This document shows, one piece after another, positions 1 to 8,501 of a stretch of 64,000 nucleotides of DNA. Positions within the stretch are counted from its first letter, which is position 1; each line of letters begins with the position of its first letter. The stretch lies in NCBI GenBank assembly GCA_020848035.1, contig JADLAX010000070.1, positions 1 through 64,000 of the forward strand. The letters run 5' to 3'. This DNA comes from Anaerolineae bacterium (GTDB taxonomy: Bacteria > Chloroflexota > Anaerolineae > Promineifilales > Promineifilaceae). Under the pieces are notes generated by a model that had not been told where the DNA came from, ran no database searches, and saw only the letters and a list, made by a program, of their open reading frames with translations. The translations under genes and the position numbers were made by a program.

Positions 1-568
1 GGTAATAGTGCCGCATTGCCAATGCGTGGTTGAGCAGTCCCTGTTGGGAAATTAGAACACCTTTGGGTTTCCCGGTTGTGCCGGAGGTGTAAATGACGTA
101 AGCAAGAGAGGGATGTCCATTCCTCATGTGTGGCAGGTTAGTGGTAGGTGCCGTGACAATTTGTGGCCGCTCTCTGTCTAGGCAGTAAATTGGCACGGTC
201 GATTCCGGTATACGCGCCAGCAAATCAGTTTGCGTCAGCAGCAGCGTAATGTGGGCATCTACCAGCATGTAGGTCAACCGTGCTTGAGGAGTAGTCGGAT
301 CAAATGGTACATAGGCAGCACCCACTTTATAGACAGCAAGCAGGGCAACAACCATGTCTACGGAGCGCTCTAAAAAAATGCCGACCAATGTTTGAGATTG
401 AACACCCCGATCACGCAAGGTATGCGCCAGTTGATTTGCGCGTTGGTTCAGTTCCTGGTAAGTAAGTGTCTCATCGGCAAAAGAGAGGGCCAGGTTACCA
501 GGGGTACACTCAACCTGCGTTTCAAACAGGGTGATGAGGGTTACATCGTCCATCATGTTTTCTTCCAT
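1..568 (-). CDS. NRPS adenylation domain protein, 5' part only (cut by window edge)
   Basis: This is the first ~189 codons of a minus-strand gene that runs off the left edge. Translated from ATG at 568, it starts MEENMMDDVTLITLFETQ and goes straight into an amino-acid-adenylating domain: LTYQELNQRANQLAH (A1-like), VVALLAVYKVGAAYVPFDP (A2), and the AMP/phosphate loop YTSGTTGKPKG (A3) just before the edge. No condensation domain precedes it, so it is either a stand-alone adenylation enzyme or the first domain of an A-T loading protein. GGAGG lies about 10 bases upstream of the ATG, which supports this start. The specificity-determining residues lie beyond the edge. It shows that the biosynthetic locus extends to the left. 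The family is certain; the full domain set is unknown. Confidence 0.9.
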   Translation of the reverse strand, partial: MEENMMDDVTLITLFETQVECTPGNLALSFADETLTYQELNQRANQLAHTLRDRGVQSQTLVGIFLERSVDMVVALLAVYKVGAAYVPFDPTTPQARLTYMLVDAHITLLLTQTDLLARIPESTVPIYCLDRERPQIVTAPTTNLPHMRNGHPSLAYVIYTSGTTGKPKGVLISQQGLLNHALAMRHYY

Positions 569-1037
569 ACATCTTATCCTCCACAATGGTATAGTATACT
601 GTGTCAACGAGGGTGGCTAGGAGCATCAGCTACAATTTAAGGTTTTGTGTGGACTATCAAATCTGAAATGCGATGTGGCCTAATGAAGAACGTTCCATCT
701 CGGTTAGCTCGCCCCGGTTAGCGATGCTGCCCTCACAGCAGATCGTGCATAATTTCCAATTCTTGTTTTACGCCCGTGCCCGTTTTATTGATTGTTTGCC
801 ACAAGGCGACAACTTCGTGTTTGCATCCCACTGAATATTTTTGTTTTTTCTGTGTCATTTTCCTCCGAAAAAAGTGTGCGATCTCTTTTCTCTATGTCAA
901 CTTTTTCGGGGTTGGCCAGCAGCCGTTTCCGTTAAGCGCCAGCTTTGTCAGAACGGCTTATGGGGAACGATATGATGGAAAGCGGTTAAGCTGCGCTTTC
1001 ACAGCCCCTTCCGTATGCTCTAGAGAATGGGCGGAGA
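569..1037. other. intergenic stretch, no gene seen
   Basis: About 470 bases upstream of the partial adenylation gene. The open frames here are short, cysteine- and phenylalanine-rich and have no recognisable domain, so I do not call a gene. A TATACTATAC stretch near 590-600, just upstream of the adenylation gene, could be part of its promoter, but no good -35 match at normal spacing is visible. No tRNA, rRNA or repeat was recognised. Confidence 0.5.
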
Positions 1038-1056
1038 GCTGTGGAAAATCCACAGC
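1038..1056. repeat. perfect 8-bp hairpin (GCTGTGGA/TCCACAGC)
   Basis: A perfect inverted repeat with 8-bp arms (1038-1045 and 1049-1056) and a 3-base loop. It lies directly after the stop codon of the small minus-strand frame ending at 1060, where it could act as a transcript-end hairpin. No T-run follows on either strand, so it is not a standard intrinsic terminator. Confidence 0.45.
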
Positions 1057-1059
1057 CGT

Positions 1060-1434
1060 TTAGACGAGGAGGGATTCCAGAAAACGGAACAGTGCCTGCC
1101 TGGCTGCACCACTCATTTCACCGCTAAAAACAACCGTGGGCTGCACAATGCCAGACTGAATGGAGCCAACTTCCCAATGACTGCCGTATATTGATTGGCA
1201 CCACAACAAACGGCAGCGGCCATTGGGCAAGGTTAGCCACTTTTCGACGACGTGGGGCAGCGGCGTGTGGTTAGTGGCCTGTTCAGCGGCTACTGCCCGG
1301 AAAAATTGGGTGGCGGATGTGACGGAGGATGCAGGAAGAGGCATAGGGCAAAATATTCGATGAAGGATGGGCAAAAACAGTCTAAAGATGTTTACATCAG
1401 CCGCATTTTACCCGATATTGGGCATGTCCTCCAT
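1060..1434 (-). pseudogene. hypothetical small protein, apparently broken by an early stop
   Basis: An open frame at 1060-1374 encodes about 104 residues of ordinary composition (ending AARQALFRFLESLLV) but has only a TTG start and no Shine-Dalgarno site. Reading further upstream in the same frame gives ATG at 1434, MEDMPNIG, then an in-frame TAA, then NAADVNIFRLFLPILHRIF running into the open frame. One AAA-to-TAA change would explain this, so I read it as a gene of about 125 codons disabled at codon 9. The hairpin at 1038-1056 right after its stop is consistent with a former gene end. I do not recognise the family. A chance open frame is a real alternative. Confidence 0.3.
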
Positions 1435-1550
1435 TAATTCGATGGCTATTCAGGGAACTATCACGAGAAAAGCGCCACCTTCTTTGCCTTGGGATTTGCC
1501 AGGGAAACCATTAAAATTGTTCTCAAGAATCGCAACGTGTGAGGCCGAAG

Positions 1551-1745
1551 GTGAATATCGATAAAAAGCAGCTTGAGCAGCAGCTGGTTACCCAGCAAAA
1601 CGCTTATACACAGCTCAAACAGGGCGCGGGGACGCTGCTGGCCACCAATCTTTATTGGACGGAACGGCTGTTGTTGAGACTTACCCGCCGAATAGCCACT
1701 ATCCGACTCCAGCAGCTGACGGAAATACTCCCTGATGACCATTGA
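1551..1745 (+). CDS. hypothetical small helical protein
   Basis: About 64 residues from a GTG at 1551 (VNIDKKQLEQQLVTQQNAYT at the start), preceded by GAGG six bases upstream. A GTG at 1539 in the same frame has no such site. The sequence is rich in Gln, Leu and Arg and looks helical, with no recognisable domain or membrane segment. Its end overlaps the start of the next frame by 11 bases, as in translationally coupled gene pairs, and this is the main reason to list it. The opposite strand also has an open frame here, so coding status is uncertain. Confidence 0.3.
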   Translation: MNIDKKQLEQQLVTQQNAYTQLKQGAGTLLATNLYWTERLLLRLTRRIATIRLQQLTEILPDDH

Positions 1746-1962
1746 CTCTCTGCGCCTGGCCATTTTAGAAGCTCAGATCGAAGCGGCGCTGGGCGGACAT
1801 GAGCTGGAAACGTTTGAAGAGGTGGCGAATGGGTACCAGGCTGCTTGTGTCCGATGTGGCGTCACCAGCTGGGTTGGCACCCAGGGGCTGCGCTACTCGC
1901 TTCTGGAAAATATATGTTCTGGGAATCGGGAAAACCCTGCTGCTGGAACTCCTGGCCAGTAA
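1735..1962 (+). CDS. small CxxC protein, putative zinc-ribbon-like
   Basis: A 75-residue frame starting ATG at 1735 inside the end of the preceding small gene. The N-terminal half is acidic and helical (LRLAILEAQIEAALGGHE). The middle carries CVRCG followed by WVG and LRYSLLENICSG, so one CxxC pair plus a later Cys are present. This pattern resembles small zinc-ribbon-like proteins of unknown function that I associate from memory with Chloroflexota-type genomes. The last ~15 residues look less conserved and may be extension past a damaged end. It has no evident link to the biosynthetic cluster. Function is not assigned. Confidence 0.4.
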   Translation: MTIDSLRLAILEAQIEAALGGHELETFEEVANGYQAACVRCGVTSWVGTQGLRYSLLENICSGNRENPAAGTPGQ

Positions 1963-2391
1963 AGTTTGATGGTGCCGTGTCGGCGCATCCGCTACGACAA
2001 AAACATCGTAACTGCTGGTTCGCAGGGCATCCGCGTCGAAGGCCCACGCCCGTCCGGGCGATATTCCTACTCTCATGATGGTGCACCTGGAGAAGCGCGA
2101 CGGCCGTGTCCTGGACAAAGAAGACCCGCTTGGCTGGCAAGCCATCACCTAACCGACATTCATTCTCAAGATTCCTGGCCAGCTTATCGACGCAGCGATC
2201 TGGGGATGGTCGCTCTGACCTTCGCCTGGCGCGAACAAAGTGATCAATGAGTCGTGTCAAAACATCCCAGTCTGCCATAAAGCTATTACAGGTTAACCGG
2301 TTGAAGCCGTTACTACAAACCAACGTGTTATTTAAGCTGCCGTGTACTATGCCTTTTGATTTTTCTCGGAAGATACTTGCAAACGCTGCCC
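1963..2391. other. gene-poor stretch with possible coding debris
   Basis: No confident gene. Around 2060-2150 on the plus strand a short frame reads LMMVHLEKRDGRVLDKEDP and then stops. It looks like the end of a decayed gene, but upstream the apparent coding signal changes frame more than once. The minus-strand frames here overlap each other and show no domain. I read this as remnant or non-coding DNA beyond the 3' end of the tryptophan dioxygenase gene. Confidence 0.35.
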
Positions 2392-3207
2392 CTATTTTAG
2401 GGAAGTGGGTTCTGTTTGTATGAACTGCTGCCGTACTTTCCACAAATCAGGAAAATGCGGTCGTATGGTTCTGCGCAAATAACTAAGGCTCATGCCATGC
2501 GTTCCGGGCTGGTCACCGAGCAGTCGCTCTGCCAACAAAAGATGCTGCTGGCGCCAGGTTTGCACCACTTTGTCCAGATCGAGCAACCGCTCACATATAT
2601 GGCGCGTCATTGGATCTTCATAATAAATGTGGTGCAGAATCGTTTGAATCTCGGCCGAAGTCTGAATTGGCTCAGTAACGTCGCGCTGTAGTTGGTGTGT
2701 CGGCACAGCGTATGTCATCTCGTGCAAATAAGCCAAAAAAGCATCCCAAACGGTCGGTGCCTCATAACGTTTTATTAGTTGACTTCGGCCGAATTCGTCT
2801 GGCGCAATTTTGTCGATGAGCGTTGAACGCTTCATACCCATCGCAAACTCAATTTCGCGAAATTGGATCGATTGAAAGCCGCTGGCATTACCAAATTGGT
2901 TGCGAAAAGTGGCAAATGCCGTTGGTGACATCGTTTCCAACACCTGAAATTGGTGATTACATAAATCGAGGATAGTTAGAACGCGCTTGAGCGTGTCTAA
3001 AATAATGCCCGGCTGGTTTTGACGAAACGCCTGTTGCAGTCGGTCAAACTCATGGATCGTCTGGCGAAACCACAGCTCAAATGATTGGTGAGTAATGATG
3101 AACAAAAGCTCGTCATGGGCAAAGGGATGATGATCCAGACTGAGCAAATGCTGACTGGTTAATAGCCGATCCAAATTGAGATAACTAGAATAGGTTAATT
3201 TGGTCAT
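2392..3207 (-). CDS. kynA: tryptophan 2,3-dioxygenase
   Basis: About 271 residues, normal for bacterial heme tryptophan 2,3-dioxygenase, which opens L-Trp to N-formylkynurenine. Family signatures are clear: LTYSSYLNLDRLL at the start, HDELLFIITHQSFELWF (substrate-side His), FQSIQFREIEFAMG (substrate-binding Arg) and the C-terminal WRQQHLLLAERLLG, whose His is the expected heme ligand, followed by YLRRTIRPHFPDLW. An upstream in-frame ATG at 3258 has no Shine-Dalgarno site. The ATG at 3207 follows GAGG and matches the family N-terminus, so I chose 3207. It lies last in the minus-strand arm, about 400 bases after the LanB-like gene. With the kynurenine 3-monooxygenase at 23910-25250 it suggests supply of 3-hydroxykynurenine or a derivative to the assembly line. 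No formamidase or kynureninase gene is seen in the window. Confidence 0.93.
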   Translation of the reverse strand: MTKLTYSSYLNLDRLLTSQHLLSLDHHPFAHDELLFIITHQSFELWFRQTIHEFDRLQQAFRQNQPGIILDTLKRVLTILDLCNHQFQVLETMSPTAFATFRNQFGNASGFQSIQFREIEFAMGMKRSTLIDKIAPDEFGRSQLIKRYEAPTVWDAFLAYLHEMTYAVPTHQLQRDVTEPIQTSAEIQTILHHIYYEDPMTRHICERLLDLDKVVQTWRQQHLLLAERLLGDQPGTHGMSLSYLRRTIRPHFPDLWKVRQQFIQTEPTSLK

Positions 3208-3614
3208 TGAGCCTCGAAATTGTGCAGAAATTTTCAGACTCCAGGTTAAAAACAACATCGGAAATTAGGAATTGATCTACAGATTAAAGTAGATTTGGCA
3301 GGTTTTTGCTTTTAATCTGCTTCAATCTGCGGGTTACTAATTCCAATATTGTCAATTCATGATTTCTAAAAACGCTCTCAGTTTCAACACCCATCCCCGG
3401 ATTGACAGATTTGATTTTTAACCGCACAGGATGCCACGCACAAGGATTTGATCCTTTCTCTTCTCTGTGTACTTGGCTCATTTTGTAGTTATACTCGCAA
3501 AGGGCATAATCTTGCATTTTTACCAGAGGTGGTGCGGTTAGAAAACGCCCGCCGCGAGTATAAATTACTTTTGTCAGTTAACAACCACCTACCAGGAAGC
3601 TTACTCTTTTTGTA
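3208..3614. other. intergenic region between LanB-like gene and kynA
   Basis: About 400 bases with no credible gene. The one open frame (3284-3517, minus) has unlikely composition and no start signal. The region holds short symmetric elements: ATCTAC/GTAGAT arms near 3273-3292, and AGGTGGT/ACCACCT at 3527-3533 and 3584-3590 with a long loop. It is long enough to hold a separate promoter for kynA, but I cannot point to a convincing -35/-10 pair or terminator. Confidence 0.4.
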
Positions 3615-6167
3615 TTAGGCCGAAATCTGATCAACAACGACGATACGCAGCTCACTGGTGTAACAGTTGCCAGCAGCATCCGGCAACCAAACCTGGTCCG
3701 TTTGCGGTACCATTTCCGTCAAGGTGAGTACGGTCCCCTCTTCTTCGTCCTGGTTTTCAGCTGTTTTTCGCACTACCTTGGCAAAATTTTCGGCAAGGGC
3801 CGGACTCTCGAAATCCAAATAAAACGGCTTCCATTCCACCGGACTCTTTACAAAGATGAAGCGGGGCAAACCAACAGCTTTGGCCCAGCGCCGTACGGCC
3901 AAATAACGCTCGGTCTCCAATTTTTCGTAGGCGAAACCCATTTCTTTGGCATCCATGCGCCACGTTTCGCGGCACGCGATCAGCTTGTCAATCGTTATAC
4001 GGGGCGTATGGGCGGCGGCAGGCAGCATTGAAAAACTGTTGATTACCTCAATGGAAAGCGCTGTAGCAAAAAAACGGGTAATTTCTGCATGGAAACGGCC
4101 GTCTCGCGTTCGCACAATAAGTTCACCATCAACTTCCTCTACGATGAGTTCACCAATAATGATGACCTGAGCATTTGGCGGAGCGCAGGCATCGTCGGTA
4201 AAGGCAAGGCGATAATCTTTAGGCCGCCAAAGATAATCAGCAGTTCGTGCCGTCACCCACTGCCACTTACGTGGATTGATGTTCATTACCAACGGATCGG
4301 GCAAGTCGCACTCATTGGCAACAACAATCTTCTCCGGTTGGGGATGCAAGACTACAAAAAAGGGGTTTTGCAGCGTATTGAGCGACATATGCATCTCGCC
4401 CAGCACAAATTGGTACGCTCCCAGGTTAATTGCCTCAACACTGTCGGCCGCAATCATTACGTCAGGTGTATGGTAAAGCGCCTCCGGCCAGCCCGGTGAA
4501 GGTGCCGCAAACTGCTTTTCTACCTCTGCACGCAGTGCGTCACTCATATAACTTACTTGCCGCTGTCCGGCAGGGATGGCAAAAATATCCCCCCATTTTC
4601 GGCGAAATTCAGCCTGGATAGGATCTATCAAAGGCTTTACGATGTTGTCGAAGAAAATGATTTCCAGCTGGGGCATAAAGTAGAGAAGCGGGATTGACTT
4701 CTGACCACTTTGATACACAAATTCCTCATATATTTTATTAAAGTGAAAACGATAAGCCTTAGCTGCTTCATAAGTAAACCACCGGGCACTTTCCAAAAGT
4801 AGCGACAATGGTTGACTGAGCTCATGCAAGAGATCAGGACCAATATAGGCGTCGATCGCACGGCGGCAATCTTCATAAACCAGTGTCCGTCCCATTTTCG
4901 TCTCTTCCGAGGTTTGTACAGTAAACGAGCTCGTCAGCCGGGCAAATGTTTTTTCAACTTCCTTCAAGGCATGGTCAAGTTCCACTGGTTTGCCTAATGC
5001 TTTGACAACACCTTGCCGGGCATTTTCCAGTGCGTCAAGCGGGGCAAGCGCTTTTTGGCGCAACGTTTCCGGCTCTACCACTTCCAATCGCTGACGCAAA
5101 GCGTGATCAGGCTGCCACTGTACGGGCAGCTCTAGCGTCCAGGCAATCATGCCCTCTTCATTTTTCAGGTATTCTAGGATTCCATAAACCTCTGCTTCAG
5201 ACTGAAATTCAAGCTCCGCTTGTTGGCACAGGTCTTCAGCAATGGTTTTAGCGATACGCGTGCCATCACAAGCCACCAAAACGGCTGCAAATTTTGCCGG
5301 AATCTCAATTGGCGGAGAAAACGGTTTGTAAAATGTGGTGCCTGCCACATGCAGCGCGGGGTATCTGCGAGGAATAAACCAAGGGCGGAGCGATTCATCC
5401 TGAGCAATGGTCTCGGCCAGAATATCCATGCCCCATTGGTCAAAATAGACTTCTCGTTGTTCCACAAAGTGAGGTTGGGGTTGCGCTCTTAATCGTTCCC
5501 CTTCGGTAGATACATTGGCCCAACCCACTGGCCCAAAGGAGCCAATCGTGTCGTTTTTAACGCAATAGCGCTGCAAATAGCTGGTGAGCAGCGCTTCACG
5601 CTGGCGTGTGTCTTTGGTCCGATCGTCGAGTGGGCTGTTGAGTAGGGGTTGAACGGCCGTATGAAACGCCTGTCTATTTTGCCACAACAGCGCCTCTTGA
5701 AACCGATCATTCTGGGCAATCTGGCGCAACCGCGCCGAAATCTGGTAAGTAGCGTCTTCAAAGGAGGCGATATACGCCTGCCGGGCTGCCGATAGCTGAT
5801 GCAAGGCCCCAGCAAACTGGGCGATAGAGCCATTCACAGCAGCGTCGTCTAACTGCGATACCGAGGGTAACTGATTTTTATTGAGTTTGCCGATGGCATT
5901 CAGCAGCAACTTTCGTTTTTTCTTGTCGTCCCACTGTCCCAGAGCCCGCAATTGGTTCAACGCTTCATTAATAGTGCCAATGGCTTTGTCGCGGGTTTGA
6001 GCAACGGCCGTTTCTGCCTGGAGCAAACTGTCACTGCTGGCTGCACATTCCGACACGGCCAATTGGTGAATGTTCACGGCCGGTAAGCCAGCACCACGTA
6101 GACCAATATGACGCCAGATAGCCCATTTACCGTGGGGTAATTGAATAAGATGATCAGCTAGAGCCAC
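3615..6167 (-). CDS. LanB-like protein (lantibiotic dehydratase N-terminal type)
   Basis: An 850-residue protein of the lantibiotic dehydratase N-terminal superfamily. The clearest signature is CVKNDTIGSFGPVGW (around residues 205-220), the counterpart of the conserved TPFG.F segment of LanB enzymes. In characterised relatives this fold transfers an amino acid from aminoacyl-tRNA: glutamyl-tRNA to Ser/Thr side chains in LanB dehydratases, or an amino acid to a peptide C-terminus in PEARL enzymes. I see no C-terminal elimination domain of the SpaB_C type, so simple dehydration by this protein alone is doubtful. The start is GTG at 6167, one base after the ATP-grasp stop, with GAGGAG inside the end of the upstream gene, implying coupled translation. 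No ribosomal precursor peptide gene is evident nearby. Its role in the NRPS/PKS pathway is unknown; aminoacyl-tRNA-dependent tailoring is an inference. Confidence 0.8.
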   Translation of the reverse strand: MALADHLIQLPHGKWAIWRHIGLRGAGLPAVNIHQLAVSECAASSDSLLQAETAVAQTRDKAIGTINEALNQLRALGQWDDKKKRKLLLNAIGKLNKNQLPSVSQLDDAAVNGSIAQFAGALHQLSAARQAYIASFEDATYQISARLRQIAQNDRFQEALLWQNRQAFHTAVQPLLNSPLDDRTKDTRQREALLTSYLQRYCVKNDTIGSFGPVGWANVSTEGERLRAQPQPHFVEQREVYFDQWGMDILAETIAQDESLRPWFIPRRYPALHVAGTTFYKPFSPPIEIPAKFAAVLVACDGTRIAKTIAEDLCQQAELEFQSEAEVYGILEYLKNEEGMIAWTLELPVQWQPDHALRQRLEVVEPETLRQKALAPLDALENARQGVVKALGKPVELDHALKEVEKTFARLTSSFTVQTSEETKMGRTLVYEDCRRAIDAYIGPDLLHELSQPLSLLLESARWFTYEAAKAYRFHFNKIYEEFVYQSGQKSIPLLYFMPQLEIIFFDNIVKPLIDPIQAEFRRKWGDIFAIPAGQRQVSYMSDALRAEVEKQFAAPSPGWPEALYHTPDVMIAADSVEAINLGAYQFVLGEMHMSLNTLQNPFFVVLHPQPEKIVVANECDLPDPLVMNINPRKWQWVTARTADYLWRPKDYRLAFTDDACAPPNAQVIIIGELIVEEVDGELIVRTRDGRFHAEITRFFATALSIEVINSFSMLPAAAHTPRITIDKLIACRETWRMDAKEMGFAYEKLETERYLAVRRWAKAVGLPRFIFVKSPVEWKPFYLDFESPALAENFAKVVRKTAENQDEEEGTVLTLTEMVPQTDQVWLPDAAGNCYTSELRIVVVDQISA

Positions 6168-6168
6168 T

Positions 6169-7488
6169 TTATTGTCTCCTCAATAAGCCTTCTCTGAAAT
6201 AATGGAAAAGCCCAATCAAACGCCATTGCATCACCGTAAGCCAGTCGGTACGGACGTGCAGTTCCAGCAAATCCAGGGTTTTTTGGGCCAATTCAGCCGA
6301 ATTATGCAGCGGTGTATCCAGGGTTATAACATAACCCAATCGGTTGTAGTTGGATGTTGTTTCCTGCACTAAATTCCCAGTGCGGTAGTAGGGAAAAAAG
6401 GCATACACACCCTCAGGCAGCACTTCAGGTACCCGTTTGCGAAAAACGACGCCAGCCTCTTCAGCATAGAAAAATTGAATCGTAGCCGTTTTAGAAAGCG
6501 GTAAATAGCTGGGCAAGTTTGCCAGATCCCCTCCCATACTGATGTGTACAGCTACCTCATACAGATCATATCCTCTGGCCAACCGCACCAAGGTGGAAAT
6601 TTGATCACCACCAGGCCTGGCATTAACCTCAACAATGTATGGGCCATCTTCGGTGAGCATCACTTCGGTGTGAGTAACGCCGTTGTCTACTCCTAGGGCG
6701 GCCAACGTCTGGGTGATGAGGCGATATACGGCCGCTTCCTGCTCAGGCACGAGGTTGGCCGGAACAGTGTGCTTGGTTTCAAACGCTTTGGTCGCCGAGT
6801 AAATAGATTTGGCGGTAATGGTTAAGATATGGGTATCGCCACCAATCGTACACGCCTCTACGCTAACTTCAGGCCCCGAAAGGTAGGTTTCAATCAGGAC
6901 GTCTGGTTCCATTGGTAAACCCAGGGCGTTCGTTTTGTGGTTGAGGACCGCCTGAACAGCCGTCATCACCTCCATCTCTGTTTCGCACCGCTTCACCAGT
7001 GCACTACCGGAGTCGTTAGAAGGTTTCACGACTACCGGCAGCGGCACCGTGAGCAAGGCCTCTTGTACCTCAGCTCGAGAATGGACTACTACAAACCGGG
7101 GTGAGGCGAGGTGATGGCGAGCCAAAATCTCCCGCGTGCGTCGCTTGTGGCGACAATTTAAAGCTGCGTCCAGAGCCAATCCGGGAAGATTAAAATGAGC
7201 CGCCAGCTTGGCCGCCAACGGCACAAAATATTCGTTTAGTGTACATACAGCCGCAATCGACACCGTTTCAGCCAATTTTTCCAACGTTCCACACACTGCT
7301 ACTTCGTCCAGCAAATTTTGTCGCAATACCTGATCGCATTCCAGCGTCACATAATAGTCTTCATCTGAGTTTGGCTGCAAAGCAATGGCCTGGCAGCCCC
7401 ATTGGCGATGGATATATGTGATGACTGACTGTTGCCAGCTTAACAGGCCAACCAAAATAACGGCCGATTGTTTAGGTTCATGAGACAT
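6169..7488 (-). CDS. ATP-grasp carboxylate-amine ligase
   Basis: About 439 residues with an ATP-grasp fold of the carbamoyl-phosphate-synthase-like/L-amino-acid-ligase kind. Visible elements are a Rossmann-like N-terminal domain, VPLPVVVKPSNDSGS (ATP-binding Lys and small loop), PDVLIETYLSGPEVSVE (hinge region) and YIVEVNARPGGDQIS (metal-binding E and N), followed by a C-terminal domain. Such enzymes activate a carboxylate as acyl phosphate and join it to an amine. A TTG at 7500 is in frame, but the ATG at 7488 has GGAG eight bases upstream and is preferred. It is tightly coupled to the LanB-like gene that follows, so the two probably act on the same substrate. Substrate unknown; amide or peptide-bond formation on the cluster product or a building block is an inference. 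Confidence 0.88.
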   Translation of the reverse strand: MSHEPKQSAVILVGLLSWQQSVITYIHRQWGCQAIALQPNSDEDYYVTLECDQVLRQNLLDEVAVCGTLEKLAETVSIAAVCTLNEYFVPLAAKLAAHFNLPGLALDAALNCRHKRRTREILARHHLASPRFVVVHSRAEVQEALLTVPLPVVVKPSNDSGSALVKRCETEMEVMTAVQAVLNHKTNALGLPMEPDVLIETYLSGPEVSVEACTIGGDTHILTITAKSIYSATKAFETKHTVPANLVPEQEAAVYRLITQTLAALGVDNGVTHTEVMLTEDGPYIVEVNARPGGDQISTLVRLARGYDLYEVAVHISMGGDLANLPSYLPLSKTATIQFFYAEEAGVVFRKRVPEVLPEGVYAFFPYYRTGNLVQETTSNYNRLGYVITLDTPLHNSAELAQKTLDLLELHVRTDWLTVMQWRLIGLFHYFREGLLRRQ

Positions 7489-7590
7489 TAATTTCTCCAA
7501 AATGGTTAGGAAATTGGTGTCGAATAATTGGCAACATAAATCAATTGAGGTTGCTTCACCACAGCGCCCGTATTATCCAGTTGCCTGTTT

Positions 7591-8355
7591 TCATACAGGA
7601 AGCAATACTTTCTTGCCGCTGGCTAATAGCAGGTCAGGTTTCTCATAAAATTGAATACCCTGCTGCCATCCGGTTGAGACCAACAATCGCTCAATATCCG
7701 CTTTTTTGCGTGGCTGGTTGACCCCCGGCAGAGCTTGCAATATGCGCTTAAAAGGGATGTTTGCCGCTGCTGCTTCCTGACGTAATTGGTGGACCATATC
7801 TAAGATGGGGTGATAAGGAAAAATCCGTCGCACCCAATTGTCAGCTCTAGGCGAGAGTTGGCTGATGCGATCAAGTAAGGCGACAAATCGCCAATAACTT
7901 GTTTTGCCGAAATAACGGACCATTAATGCGAACCGCCAGTCATCGCGCGGTAAATGCCCCACAAAAATTATCGCATCTTCTCTAGCCACGCGATGACATT
8001 CCCGCAATACCTGCCTAGCGGTTTCGTCTTCCATGTAGTCGATGATCCCAGTTAAAGTGATAATCACGTCCACAGTTTGATCTTCTAGTGGAAGCTGTTG
8101 GGCCAGTCCAACACGGGCATCAAATCCATTGGCCCGACTGATTTCCACCATAGGGTTGGAAGCATCGATGATCACGAAATGAGAAGCGGCTGCTTGCAAG
8201 GGGAGTAACGTTTTTCCGCTACCACCGCCCAAAGCAAGTATAGAGAGCCTGCGCTCTGGCAGAAGAGATTTGATGTATCTCGATGAATCGGCCGTATACC
8301 CTTTATCAATAAAATGGTGGTGAAATGGTGCTAAAATGTCCCAGTCGTTGTTCAT
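7591..8355 (-). CDS. class I SAM-dependent methyltransferase
   Basis: About 254 residues. The SAM-binding motif I reads LALGGGSGKTLLPL, with motif II-like FVIIDASNPMVEISRA and a later VDVIITLTGIIDYMED segment, which fits a small-molecule class I methyltransferase (Methyltransf_11/25-like). A TTG at 8409 would add 18 residues, but the ATG at 8355 is preceded by GAGG at good spacing and fits the family better. It lies between the large NRPS and the ATP-grasp gene in the same orientation. It could methylate the peptide or a free building block. 3-Hydroxykynurenine is one candidate, because kynurenine-pathway genes share the cluster and methylation of that compound is known in sibiromycin-type pathways, but nothing in the sequence fixes the substrate. 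Confidence 0.85.
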   Translation of the reverse strand: MNNDWDILAPFHHHFIDKGYTADSSRYIKSLLPERRLSILALGGGSGKTLLPLQAAASHFVIIDASNPMVEISRANGFDARVGLAQQLPLEDQTVDVIITLTGIIDYMEDETARQVLRECHRVAREDAIIFVGHLPRDDWRFALMVRYFGKTSYWRFVALLDRISQLSPRADNWVRRIFPYHPILDMVHQLRQEAAAANIPFKRILQALPGVNQPRKKADIERLLVSTGWQQGIQFYEKPDLLLASGKKVLLPV

Positions 8356-8399
8356 CGTTCCTCGCACTATTAGCCGTAAAGTTCGCAGTGATTGCCGAG

Positions 8400-8489
8400 T
8401 TGCAACCAATCAAGAGCTCAGAGCAACCTCCAGACTACAGGTGGTACGGCGGGAAGGCCGACTACAGAATTAGAGGTTGCTGGTTGCAA
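8400..8489. repeat. nested inverted repeat between NRPS and methyltransferase genes
   Basis: Two nested perfect 9-bp arm pairs: outer TTGCAACCA (8400-8408) with TGGTTGCAA (8481-8489), inner AGCAACCTC (8422-8430) with GAGGTTGCT (8473-8481). The core contains a GC-rich CGGC/GCCG mini-hairpin and a GACTACAG direct repeat. It fills most of the gap between the NRPS stop and the methyltransferase start. It could form an RNA structure in the shared transcript (processing, stabilisation or partial attenuation) or be a small repeat element. There is no T-run, so I do not call it a terminator. Confidence 0.5.
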
Positions 8490-8501
8490 AGGATTTAAGG
8501 T

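Noticed and set aside
3284..3517. 77-codon minus-strand frame between kynA and the LanB-like gene
   Set aside because: Its composition is that of random translation, with no ribosome site and no domain; I also considered it as a precursor peptide for the LanB-like protein and saw no leader/core pattern.
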